Source of the DNA: Sphingomonas sp. CBMAI 2297
GTDB lineage: Bacteria > Pseudomonadota > Alphaproteobacteria > Sphingomonadales > Sphingomonadaceae
Length of the DNA: 64,000 bases
Assembly: GCF_029870595.1 (NCBI RefSeq)
Contig: NZ_JAPDIR010000017.1
Location: forward strand, 1 to 64,000
Reading direction: 5' to 3'
The notes beneath the pieces were generated by a model. That model ran no database searches. It saw nothing but the letters and a program-made list of their open reading frames with translations, and was not told the origin of the DNA. A program made the translations under genes and the position numbers. This document shows, in pieces, positions 26,325-34,689 of this stretch (within the stretch, counting starts at the first letter, position 1; every line of letters begins with the position of its first letter).

Positions 26325-29278
26325 GCTGCACGCGGCGCGCCCTGCTTGGCGGCTCGGCCGGGATCGCGACGGCATTGGCCGGCACCCCGACGATGGCGGC
26401 GCTGCATGTCTCCGCCGCCGATTTCGGGCCGCCCATGCCGCCGCCGAGCGACGCGCTGCCCCCGCCCCTGCCCGAGAGCGACCCGTCGCGGACCTGCTTC
26501 GATCTCGGCTGGCGCTTCCACGAAGGCGAAGTGCCGGCCGCTGCCCCGGTGACGCACAACGACACCTATCTGAGCGTGAAGGCCGGCACCGCACCGGGCG
26601 CCGCGGCACCCGATTTCGACGACAGCGACTGGCAACAGGTCACGCTGCCGCACGATTGGGCCTCGTTCCAGCCCGTCGTCGAGACCGCCAATGTCAGCCA
26701 GGGCTATCGCAAGCGCGGCATCGGCTGGTACCGGCGCGCGTTCCGGCTCGACGAGGCGGATCGCGGCAAGCGGCTGGAAGTGCAGTTCGGCGCGATCGCC
26801 ACCAATGCCACCATCTGGGTCAACGGCAATGTCGTCGCCCATAGCTGGTCCGGCTATACCGGCATCTATATCGACATCACGCCCTTCGCCCGGTTCGGCG
26901 ACGCCCTGAACGTCATCGCGGTGCGGGTCGACGCGACCGTGATGGAAGGCTGGTGGTACGAAGGCGCCGGCATCTATCGCCATGCATGGCTGGCGCGGCG
27001 CCCGGCGGTATCGATCGCGACGGACGGCATCCATGCCAGCCCGGTGCCCGGCGCGGACGGCCAATGGCTATTGCCCGTCTCGATCATGCTCGAAAGCGTC
27101 GCGCCGGACGCGGCCGAGGCGACGGTCGAAGCAGTGCTGCGCACCCCCGAAGGGCGAGAGATCGCGCATGCACGCGCCGGCGCGCGGATCGCTCCGCTCG
27201 AGCGGAGCGAGACCAAGCTGACGCTCGCCGCCGGGCGGCCGGGCCTCTGGTCGATCGAGGATCCGGCGCTCCATATTCTCGAGGTCCGCGTCACCCGGCC
27301 GGGCGCTCCCGCCGACGAGCGCCGCCTGGCCATCGGCTTTCGCACGATCGCGTTCGATCCCGATCGGGGCGTGTCGCTCAACGGCCGGCACCTCAAGCTC
27401 AAGGGTGTCTGCCTCCATCAGGATCATGCCGGCGTTGGCGTCGCCGTGCCCGACACGCTGCTCGCCTGGCGCCTGGCCCGGCTGAAGGACATGGGCTGCA
27501 ACGCCATCCGCTGCTCGCACAATGCCTGCGCCGCCGAGCTGCTCGACCTTGCCGACCGGATGGGCTTCCTGGTGATGGCCGAGAACCGGCAATTCAATCC
27601 GGCGCCCGACTATCTCGCCCAGCTCGAATGGATGGTCCGGCGCGACCGCAATCATCCGAGCGTGATGCTCTGGTCCGTGTTCAACGAGGAGCCGATGCAG
27701 GGCAGCCATGCCGGCGTGCAGATGGTCCGCCGGATGGTCGCCGCGGTTCGCCGCCTCGACCCCCATCGGCCGACCACCGCCGCCATGAACGGCGCCTTCT
27801 ACGATCCCGAGAACGTGTCGCAGGTCGTCGATGTCATGGGGTTCAACTATTATCCCAACGACTATGACCGCTATCATCGGCTGAACCCGGGCAAGCCGAT
27901 CCTCAGCTCGGAGGACACCAGCGCGATGATGACGCGCGGCGCCTTTGCCAGCGATCCGGCCGCCCATGTCCTGTCCTCGCTCGACACCGAAGCGGCCGAC
28001 TGGGGGGCGACCCATCGGCGCAGCTGGGCCGAGATCGCCGCCCGCCCCTTCGTCGCGGGCGGCTTCGTGTGGACCGGCTTCGACTATCATGGCGAGCCGA
28101 CGCCCTTCGCATGGCCGACGACGTCGAGCTTCTTCGGCATCCTCGATCTCTGCGGCTTTCCCAAGACCGCCTATGACATTCGCCGCGCCCAGTGGCGCGA
28201 CGACATCCCCGTGGTGGCGATCGCTCCCCACTGGACCTGGCCGGGGCGCGAAGGCCAGCCCCTGAAGCTGCTGGTGACGAGCAACGCCGACAGCGTGGAG
28301 CTGCGCCTCAATGGCCGGACGATCGGCACGACGCGCGTCGATCGCATCAACGGGAACGAATGGACATTGCCCTATGCCCCCGGACGGATCGAGGCGATCG
28401 CCCGCCGCGGCGGCCGCGAGGTCGCGCGCGCCGTGCACGAGACCGTGGGCGAGCCCGTCGCGCTCAGGCTGACGCCGGCACGGCGGAAGATGGCGGCGGA
28501 CGGCGAAGATGTCCAACCGTTCACCGTCGATGCGGTCGACCGGTTGGGGCGCCATGTGCCCGATGCCGATTGCCTCGCCCATTTCACGGTGCGCGGCGGC
28601 ACGATCATCGGAGTGGGCAATGGCGATCCCAACAGCCATGCCTCCGAAAAGGCGCCTTCCCGCGCGCTCTTCCACGGGCTTGCGCAGATCCTTGTGCGGG
28701 CGGATGCCGGCACCGGGCCGCTGCTGGTACGCGCCGAGGCCGCGTCGCTCCGCGCAGCGATGGCGACGGTGGAGAAGGTGGCCCGCGCGCCCCGCCCGCG
28801 AGTCGCGGCGGAAGAGCAGCTTCAGTCGATCACGGCCTGGCGGCGCTCGCCGCTATTGCCCGGGCGCCCCGATCCCGGGCTGGCCCCGCGTGACGGCGAC
28901 AATAATGCATGGGCGTTCGTCTCGCCGGGAGACAGTGCCCCGGCGGATGCGGGCGCGGGCTGGCGCGTCTATCGCGCGGCCGTCACGCCGCGCCGCGCCG
29001 TTCGCCGCGCGGGCGGCACGCTCCGGTTCGCCGCCATCGCGGGCCAGGCGGAGATATGGGTGGACGGCAATCTTGCGGCGACGAAGCCCGCCCCCGCGCC
29101 CGGCCCCGTCGCCATGGCCTTGCCGGCGGGAGACGGGCCGCGGACAGTGACGCTGCTGGTTCGGTTCGAGCCTGGCCAGACCGGCGGCCTGGCCGGCCCC
29201 GTGACGATCACCGAGGGCAAAGGCACCGAGGGCAAAGGCACCGAGGGCAAAGGCACCGAGGACAAAGGGAAACGATGA
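26321..29278 (+). CDS. GH2 beta-galactosidase-like enzyme (DUF4982 type), exported
   Basis: A 985-residue GH2 enzyme with a Tat-like N-terminus (SCTRRALLGGSAGIATALA). The jelly-roll domain (VTLPHDWASFQP, GWYRRAFRLDE, WVNGNVVAHSWSGYTG) is followed by an Ig-like domain and the barrel, with KGVCLHQDHAGVG, NAIRCSHNA, the acid/base segment SVFNEEPMQG and probable nucleophile in ILSSEDTS. A DUF4982-like and Ig-like C-terminus follows. It ends in a four-copy TEGKG tail (see repeat). The start at 26321 overlaps the nagA stop; an in-frame extension to 26258 is rejected because it destroys the signal peptide. Likely role: removal of terminal beta-galactose before GH20 acts; other beta-linked sugars are possible. 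Confidence 0.87.
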   Translation: MSCTRRALLGGSAGIATALAGTPTMAALHVSAADFGPPMPPPSDALPPPLPESDPSRTCFDLGWRFHEGEVPAAAPVTHNDTYLSVKAGTAPGAAAPDFDDSDWQQVTLPHDWASFQPVVETANVSQGYRKRGIGWYRRAFRLDEADRGKRLEVQFGAIATNATIWVNGNVVAHSWSGYTGIYIDITPFARFGDALNVIAVRVDATVMEGWWYEGAGIYRHAWLARRPAVSIATDGIHASPVPGADGQWLLPVSIMLESVAPDAAEATVEAVLRTPEGREIAHARAGARIAPLERSETKLTLAAGRPGLWSIEDPALHILEVRVTRPGAPADERRLAIGFRTIAFDPDRGVSLNGRHLKLKGVCLHQDHAGVGVAVPDTLLAWRLARLKDMGCNAIRCSHNACAAELLDLADRMGFLVMAENRQFNPAPDYLAQLEWMVRRDRNHPSVMLWSVFNEEPMQGSHAGVQMVRRMVAAVRRLDPHRPTTAAMNGAFYDPENVSQVVDVMGFNYYPNDYDRYHRLNPGKPILSSEDTSAMMTRGAFASDPAAHVLSSLDTEAADWGATHRRSWAEIAARPFVAGGFVWTGFDYHGEPTPFAWPTTSSFFGILDLCGFPKTAYDIRRAQWRDDIPVVAIAPHWTWPGREGQPLKLLVTSNADSVELRLNGRTIGTTRVDRINGNEWTLPYAPGRIEAIARRGGREVARAVHETVGEPVALRLTPARRKMAADGEDVQPFTVDAVDRLGRHVPDADCLAHFTVRGGTIIGVGNGDPNSHASEKAPSRALFHGLAQILVRADAGTGPLLVRAEAASLRAAMATVEKVARAPRPRVAAEEQLQSITAWRRSPLLPGRPDPGLAPRDGDNNAWAFVSPGDSAPADAGAGWRVYRAAVTPRRAVRRAGGTLRFAAIAGQAEIWVDGNLAATKPAPAPGPVAMALPAGDGPRTVTLLVRFEPGQTGGLAGPVTITEGKGTEGKGTEGKGTEDKGKR
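29210..29269 (+). repeat. Four 15-bp tandem repeats coding a TEGKG tail
   Basis: The unit ACCGAGGGCAAAGGC occurs three times without change (29210-29254) and a fourth time with two substitutions (29255-29269), then AAACGATGA ends the gene. The array is in frame and adds a charged, flexible Thr-Glu-Gly-Lys-Gly tail to the GH2 enzyme. Exact 15-bp units can change in number by slippage without shifting the frame. The last unit also forms the AAGGGA ribosome site for the next gene. Confidence 0.9.
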
Positions 29279-31746
29279 TGATCGAAGTCGAGCTCGGCGC
29301 ACCGCTTGCCGGGTGGGTGATTCCGCTGGAGAAGATTCCCGATCCGGTGTTCGCCCAGGGCATGGTCGGGGACGGGCTCGCGATCGAGCCGATCGGCGAC
29401 ACGCTGCACGCTCCGTGCGCGGGGACGATCTCGTCCATTCATGCCGCCGGCCACGCCGTGGCGCTCACCCTTGCCGAGGGCGTGGAGCTGCTCATGCATA
29501 TCGGGATCGACAGCGTCGGCATGGCCGGCCAGGGGTTCGATGTCCTGGTCTCGCCCGGCGCCGCGGTCGCCGCCGGCGATCCGCTGGTCCGCTTCGACCT
29601 CGATCGACTGGCCTTGCGGGCGAGCGCCGCCGCCACGCCGATCATCGTGACCGGCCCGGGCGTCGACATCCTGGCGCGACATACCGGCGGCATGGTGGCG
29701 GTCGGCGAGACGGTGCTGCGGATCGCCGCGCGCACCGCGGCCAATGGCAGCGCCGGCTCCGTGGCGGCGGCAGGCGAAGCGAGGCGGCGCGATGCCGTCG
29801 TCGCGCTCGCGCACGGCCTTCACGCCCGCCCCGCCGCCCGGATCGCCACCGCGCTTCGCGAATTGCGGGCGGAAGTCGTTCTGGAGCATGGCGAGCGGCG
29901 GGCTTCCGCGGCGAGCTCGATCGCGATGCTCGGGCTGGGGCTGCGGCATGGCGCGGCGGTGACCATCGTGGCGCGCGGCCCCGATGCCGAGGAAGCCGTG
30001 ACGCGCGTCCTGGACGTGCTGCAACACGATACCGACCAGCCCGCCGCCGCCGTCGCGCGACCGGAGAGCATCGTCCCCGAAGGCGCCATCGGCGGAGTCG
30101 GCGCCGCGCCGGGCATGGCGATCGGCCCCGCCTGCTGGCTGCGCGCCGAGCGGCCCGCCCCGGCCCGCCCGGGCGCGGGCGTGCTGACCGAGCGAAGCAA
30201 CCTGGTGCAGGGGATCGGCGCGGTATGGGCCGAGCTCGAGGCCGCGTCCCAGGGCGAAGGACAGGCGGCGGACATATTCACCGCGCATCGGGCGATCCTG
30301 GAAGACCCCAGCCTGGTCGACGCGGCGCTGGCGCGGATCGACCTGGGCGAAGGCGCGGCATTCGCGATCCTCGCGGCGGCGGAGGCCCAGGCGGCCGTCC
30401 TGCGCGCTTCCGGCGAGGGCCGGATCGCGGAACGGGGCGCCGACCTGCTCGATGTGGGCGAGCGGATCGCCCATGCGATACTCGGGACCCGGGCGGACAT
30501 GGCCCAGCCTCCGGAGGGCGCGATCCTGCTCGCCGACGACCTGCTGCCTTCCCAGTTCGCCGCGCTCGACACCGGCCGGATCGCGGGCATCGCGCTCGTG
30601 CGGGGTGGCCCCACCGCGCATGTCGCCATTCTCGCCGCCGGTATCGGCCTGCCGATGATCGTGGCCGTTGGCGCGCCGCTCGAAGCGGTGGCCGAGGGCA
30701 CGAGCCTGTTGATCGATTGCAACGCGGGCTTCCTGCGTGTCGACCCCGATGCGCACGCCCGCGCCGGGCTGGAAACCGCGATGGCGCGCCGTGCCGCTGT
30801 CGAGGCGCGCGCGCGGACGATCGGCGGCGCCGCCGTCGCGACGGCCGATGGCGTGCCCGTTTCGGTGCAGGCGAACTGCGGCTCCGTCGCCGATGCGCAG
30901 GCGGCGATGGCGGCCGGCGCGGACGGTTGCGGGCTGCTGCGAACCGAATTCCTGTTCCTCGAGCGCACCGCCGCTCCCGATGTCGACGAACAGAGCGCGA
31001 CCTATCGCGCCATCTTCGCCGCGCTGCCCGAACGGCCGGTCACGGTGCGGCTGCTGGACGTCGGCGGCGACAAGCCCGCCCCCTATCTCGCGCTTCCGGC
31101 CGAAGAGAATCCGGCGCTGGGGCTTCGCGGCATCCGCGTCGCGCTGTCCCGCCCCGAGATACTCGAAGCCCAGCTGTCGGCGATCCTCAGCCTGTCCGCG
31201 CAGGGGCCCCTGCGCATCATGGTCCCGATGGTCGCCAGCGCCGGCGAGATGGCCGCGGTGCGCGCGGTGCTCGACAAGCTGCGCGGCGACAAGGCAGTGG
31301 CGCTGGGCGCGATGGTGGAGACGCCCGCCGCGGCGATCGGCGCCGACCTCATCGCCGCCGAGGCCGATTTCCTGTCGATCGGCAGCAACGACCTCACCCA
31401 ATATGCGCTGGCGGCGGATCGCGGCAATGCCGCCGTCGCCGCGATGCTCGATGGCCTGCATCCCGCGGTCCTGCGCCTGATCGCGGAGACCTGCGCACGG
31501 GCGGGCTCGACGCCGGTCAGCGTTTGCGGCGGGCTCGCCGCCGATCCCATGGCGGCGCCCATCCTGATCGGCCTGGGCGTGCGCACCCTTTCCGTGCCGC
31601 CGGCGCAGCTGGCCGTCACCAAGGCCCTTGTCACCACGCTCACCCTAACGGCAGCAACCGATCATGCCCGCCAGGCATTGGCCTGCGCCTCCGCGGCCGA
31701 GGTCCGGGCACTGGCGCGCCGGTTCGCCGAGGAGCTCTCCGCATGA
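29275..31746 (+). CDS. PTS multiphosphoryl transfer protein, EIIA(Glc)-HPr-EI fusion
   Basis: An 823-residue cytoplasmic fusion carrying three phosphotransfer steps. The EIIA(Glc)-type domain is residues 1-155 with active His in LLMHIGIDS (H75). The HPr domain is about 172-255 with HGLHARPAA (H183). The EI domain is about 272-823 with GGPTAHVAIL (phospho-His H449), GCGLLRTEFLFLER, RLLDVGGDKPAP, SIGSNDLTQYALAADR and VCGGLAADP (catalytic Cys). All phosphorylation residues are present. It would pass phosphate from PEP to the EIIBC encoded next (ATGA overlap), making the system self-contained. Two or three ATGs lie in tandem at the start. Confidence 0.94.
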   Translation: MMIEVELGAPLAGWVIPLEKIPDPVFAQGMVGDGLAIEPIGDTLHAPCAGTISSIHAAGHAVALTLAEGVELLMHIGIDSVGMAGQGFDVLVSPGAAVAAGDPLVRFDLDRLALRASAAATPIIVTGPGVDILARHTGGMVAVGETVLRIAARTAANGSAGSVAAAGEARRRDAVVALAHGLHARPAARIATALRELRAEVVLEHGERRASAASSIAMLGLGLRHGAAVTIVARGPDAEEAVTRVLDVLQHDTDQPAAAVARPESIVPEGAIGGVGAAPGMAIGPACWLRAERPAPARPGAGVLTERSNLVQGIGAVWAELEAASQGEGQAADIFTAHRAILEDPSLVDAALARIDLGEGAAFAILAAAEAQAAVLRASGEGRIAERGADLLDVGERIAHAILGTRADMAQPPEGAILLADDLLPSQFAALDTGRIAGIALVRGGPTAHVAILAAGIGLPMIVAVGAPLEAVAEGTSLLIDCNAGFLRVDPDAHARAGLETAMARRAAVEARARTIGGAAVATADGVPVSVQANCGSVADAQAAMAAGADGCGLLRTEFLFLERTAAPDVDEQSATYRAIFAALPERPVTVRLLDVGGDKPAPYLALPAEENPALGLRGIRVALSRPEILEAQLSAILSLSAQGPLRIMVPMVASAGEMAAVRAVLDKLRGDKAVALGAMVETPAAAIGADLIAAEADFLSIGSNDLTQYALAADRGNAAVAAMLDGLHPAVLRLIAETCARAGSTPVSVCGGLAADPMAAPILIGLGVRTLSVPPAQLAVTKALVTTLTLTAATDHARQALACASAAEVRALARRFAEELSA

Positions 31747-33419
31747 AATCCCCCCTCACCTTCCTCCAGCCGCTCGGCCGCGCGCTCATGCTGCCGATCG
31801 CGGTGCTGCCGATCGCCGGCCTGCTCCTCCGGCTCGGCCAGGCCGATCTGCTCGACCTCCCCTTCATGAGCGCGGCGGGCGACGCGATCTTCGCGCATAT
31901 CGGCCTGCTCTTCGCCGTCGGAGTCGCGACGGGCTTCGCGCGCGACGGCAATGGCGCGGCGGCCATGGCGGGCGTGGTCTGCTATCTGGTGATCGGCAAT
32001 GCCGCCCAGGTGTTCCTCGCGGTCCCGCCGGCAGCGATCCCGCCCGGCACGGGCGACGCCGTCGCCGCCACGCTCTCCGCGGCATGGAAAGCCGCGACGA
32101 TCGCCAAGCTGCAGGTTCCGATCGGCATCGTCGCCGGGCTGGTCGGCGGCGCGTGCTACAACCGCTTCTCGACCGCCAGGCTGCCCGACTATCTCGCCTT
32201 CTTCGGCGGCCGGCGCCTGGTGCCGATCGTCGCCGGCATCGTCGGCCTGGCGATCGGGGCGCTGCTCGGCCCGGCCTATGACTGGATCAGCGGAGGCATT
32301 GACGAGCTGAGCCGCGTCGTCGTCGCGGCGGGCGGCTGGGGCCTGTTCGCGTTCGGCGTGCTCAACCGGCTGCTGATCGTCACCGGCCTGCACCATATCC
32401 TCAACAACATCGCCTATTTCGTCGTGGGCGAATATGCCGGGAAGACCGGCGACCTGACGCGGTTCTTCGCGGGCGATCCCAGCGCCGGCGCCTTCATGAG
32501 CGGCTTCTTCCCGGTCATGATGTTCGGCCTGCCCGCCGCCTGCCTGGCCATGTACCACACCGCCGCGCCGGAACGGCGCAAGGCGGTGGGCGGCATGCTG
32601 CTCAGCCTGGCGCTCACTTCGTTCCTGACCGGCGTGACCGAGCCGATCGAGTTCAGCTTCATGTTCCTGGCGCCGGCGCTCTATGTCGCGCACGCGGTGC
32701 TCACCGGCCTGGCCCATGTCGTGATGCACCTGCTCGACGTGAAGCTGGGCTATGGCTTCTCCGCGGGCCTGTTCGACTATGTGCTGAACTATGGTCGCGC
32801 CACCCATCCCCTGCTCCTCCTTCCCGTGGGCCTGGCCTATGCGGCGATCTATTACGGGCTCTTCCGCTGGGCGATCCTGAAGTTCGACCTGAAGACGCCG
32901 GGCCGCGAGGCTGCTGAGGAGGGCGGCGCTCCGGCGGTGGCGCCAGCCGGCGACCGGGCCGGCGCGATCGTCGCGGCGCTGGGAGGTGCCGGCAATCTGC
33001 GTACCATCGACGCCTGCACGACGCGCCTGCGCCTGCGCGTCGAGGACATGGCGGCGCTCGACGAGCCGGCGCTGCGCGCCCTGGGCGCCCGCGGGATACT
33101 CAAGCTGGCGGACAACAATCTCCAGGTCGTGGTGGGCGGCATCGCGGACACGCTGGCCATGGAGATGCGCGACTTCGTCGGACGCCCCGCCCCGGCGGCA
33201 CCGGTGCAGCCGGGCACGGAAGCCGGAACTCCGCTTCCGGCCGCCATCGCGGCGGCGCTGGGGGGCGCGGCAAATCTCGTCGAGACATCGCATCGGCCCG
33301 GCCGGATTCGAGTGGTCGTGCAGGATCCCGAGATCGTCGACCAGGGCGCGCTCGCGGCCAACGCACGCGCCGTGATCATGCCCGCCGCACGCACCTTCCA
33401 TCTTCTCGTGGTGGACTGA
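31743..33419 (+). CDS. PTS EIICB, N-acetylglucosamine-type, with an extra degenerate EIIB domain
   Basis: A 558-residue inner-membrane permease. The EIIC part (about residues 1-385) has the glucose/GlcNAc family features LGRALMLPIAVLPIAGLLLRLG, GLHHILNNIAYF and GVTEPIEFSFMF. An EIIB domain follows with the phospho-Cys in IDACTTRLRLR (about C425). A second EIIB-like repeat (about residues 490-558, LPAAIAAALGGAANLVE) aligns with the first but reads ETSHRPGRIR where the Cys motif should be, so it cannot carry phosphate. Given nagA and the SIS deaminase in the same operon, GlcNAc is the likely substrate. The start overlaps the upstream stop. Confidence 0.92.
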   Translation: MKSPLTFLQPLGRALMLPIAVLPIAGLLLRLGQADLLDLPFMSAAGDAIFAHIGLLFAVGVATGFARDGNGAAAMAGVVCYLVIGNAAQVFLAVPPAAIPPGTGDAVAATLSAAWKAATIAKLQVPIGIVAGLVGGACYNRFSTARLPDYLAFFGGRRLVPIVAGIVGLAIGALLGPAYDWISGGIDELSRVVVAAGGWGLFAFGVLNRLLIVTGLHHILNNIAYFVVGEYAGKTGDLTRFFAGDPSAGAFMSGFFPVMMFGLPAACLAMYHTAAPERRKAVGGMLLSLALTSFLTGVTEPIEFSFMFLAPALYVAHAVLTGLAHVVMHLLDVKLGYGFSAGLFDYVLNYGRATHPLLLLPVGLAYAAIYYGLFRWAILKFDLKTPGREAAEEGGAPAVAPAGDRAGAIVAALGGAGNLRTIDACTTRLRLRVEDMAALDEPALRALGARGILKLADNNLQVVVGGIADTLAMEMRDFVGRPAPAAPVQPGTEAGTPLPAAIAAALGGAANLVETSHRPGRIRVVVQDPEIVDQGALAANARAVIMPAARTFHLLVVD

Positions 33420-33499
33420 ACCCGGCGAAAGCACCCCAATGGAGGAATCTCCTTTGCGCGGGGCATGACAAGCCGCCCGTGCTGCGCTAGCCTAGGCCG

Positions 33500-34381
33500 A
33501 TGCCGCCGAAGCCCGCATCGCAGATCAGACCCGCCACCAAGAGAACCAAATCGGCCGGGGAGAGCGCCTCGCCCAACTATAGCGCGCCCGCGCTGGAAAA
33601 GGGCATCGACGTGATCGAACTGCTCGGCGACGAGCCGTTCGGGCTGACCATCACCGAGATATCCCAGCGGCTCGGGCGCTCGGTCAGCGAGCTGTTCCGC
33701 GTGGTCGTTGCCCTGGATCGCCGGGGATGGCTGCACAAGGAGGCCGCGAGCGACCGGTATCGCGTCACCTACAAGCTGCTCGAGCTGGCGCACCGCGCCA
33801 CGCCCGCGCAGGAGCTCACCTATGTCGCGGCGTCCCGGATGCGCGCGCTGGCCGCCGCAACGATGCAGTCCTGCCATCTCGTGGTCGTCAATGGCGGACG
33901 CGGGCTGATCGTCGCGCGCCAGGAAAGCCCGGGCCCCACCGGATTCGCGGTTCGCCTCGGCACCGACATCGCGCTGGAGACCAGCTGCTCGGGCCATGTG
34001 CTGCTGGCGTTCATGGACGAGGCGAGCTGGCCGGACGTGCTTGGCGAAGCGCCGTCGCGCAAGCTCGCCAAGCGACTGGCCGCGGTGCGCGCGCAGGGGC
34101 ATGAATCCATCGCCAGCTCGCGGCTGGCCGCCGTATCGGACCTTTCCTGCCCGATCTTCGGGTTCAGCGGCCAGGTGGTCGCGGCGCTCACCATTCCGTT
34201 CCTGGCGGCGATCGACGATGCCCCGCACTTGTCGGTCGACGAGACGCTGGCGCTGCTGAAGGCTACCGCGCTCGACATATCGACCGTCCTGGGCTGGTAT
34301 GATCGGGAAGAGGCGCCCGTGGTGCCCAGCCTCTCCGTGCCCGAGCCCAAGCGCCCGCGCAGAAGCCGCAAGGCCAGCTAG
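33500..34381 (+). CDS. IclR-family transcriptional regulator
   Basis: A 293-residue regulator with a basic, disordered N-terminus (~25 residues), an IclR winged-helix domain (SAPALEKGIDVIELL, LTITEISQRLGRSVSELFRVV, GWLHKEAASDRYRVT), and the IclR effector domain (VVNGGRGLIVARQESPG, ALETSCSGHVLLAFM). It stands alone between the PTS operon and the fucose genes, in the same direction as the fuconate dehydratase. IclR proteins often control sugar-acid pathways, so it is the best candidate regulator of the fucose region. The C-terminus is Lys/Arg-rich (PKRPRRSRKAS). Confidence 0.9.
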   Translation: MPPKPASQIRPATKRTKSAGESASPNYSAPALEKGIDVIELLGDEPFGLTITEISQRLGRSVSELFRVVVALDRRGWLHKEAASDRYRVTYKLLELAHRATPAQELTYVAASRMRALAAATMQSCHLVVVNGGRGLIVARQESPGPTGFAVRLGTDIALETSCSGHVLLAFMDEASWPDVLGEAPSRKLAKRLAAVRAQGHESIASSRLAAVSDLSCPIFGFSGQVVAALTIPFLAAIDDAPHLSVDETLALLKATALDISTVLGWYDREEAPVVPSLSVPEPKRPRRSRKAS

Positions 34382-34386
34382 GCCCC

Positions 34387-34405
34387 GCGCGGCGCGACGC
34401 CGCGC
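34387..34405 (+). terminator. Perfect GC hairpin after the IclR gene
   Basis: An 8-bp perfect stem (GCGCGGCG with CGCCGCGC) and a 3-nt loop begin 5 bp after the IclR stop. No U-tract follows, so it may only stabilise the 3' end or act as a weak terminator. The rest of the 308-bp gap to 34689 is GC-rich without an evident gene up to about 34570 and AT-rich thereafter. Confidence 0.45.
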
Positions 34406-34605
34406 ATGAAAAGCCATTTCCGGATTCCGCTTTCGCGACCGGCCGGGCGCCGCCGCGCGCCGCGTGCGCACGCGCGCGCCCTTGCCGGCACGCGCCCCGG
34501 CATCCTGGATGAACGCGGAAAGCCCCCATGGAGCAGCGCTCGCGATCGCCCCGCCAGCAGGGGTGTCAAGGCCTTAAGAGACGTAATTTTATCTAGAAAT
34601 CATAT

Positions 34606-34656
34606 TTCCATATACAAAATTACTGCGGTTGAATATGGAAGGCTCCGTGCTTGACA
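34606..34656 (+). promoter_or_regulatory. Operator-like inverted repeat and TTGACA box before fuconate dehydratase
   Basis: In an AT-rich patch TTCCATAT (34606-34613) and ATATGGAA (34633-34640) form an exact 8-bp inverted repeat with a 19-bp gap. TTGACA follows at 34651-34656, 34 bp before the ATG. Arm spacing near two helical turns fits binding by a dimeric regulator such as the adjacent IclR protein. No good -10 box was found, so the exact promoter is uncertain. Confidence 0.45.
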
Positions 34657-34689
34657 CATGATCTCCCCTGTCACGGAGAAAACCAACCA

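Noticed and set aside
29210..29269. Possible CRISPR-like array
   Set aside because: The 15-bp units are contiguous without spacers and lie in frame inside a gene.
28969..31461. 830-codon minus-strand ORF opposite the PTS fusion
   Set aside because: Composition is that of an antisense shadow, and the plus strand holds three phosphotransfer domains with all active residues.
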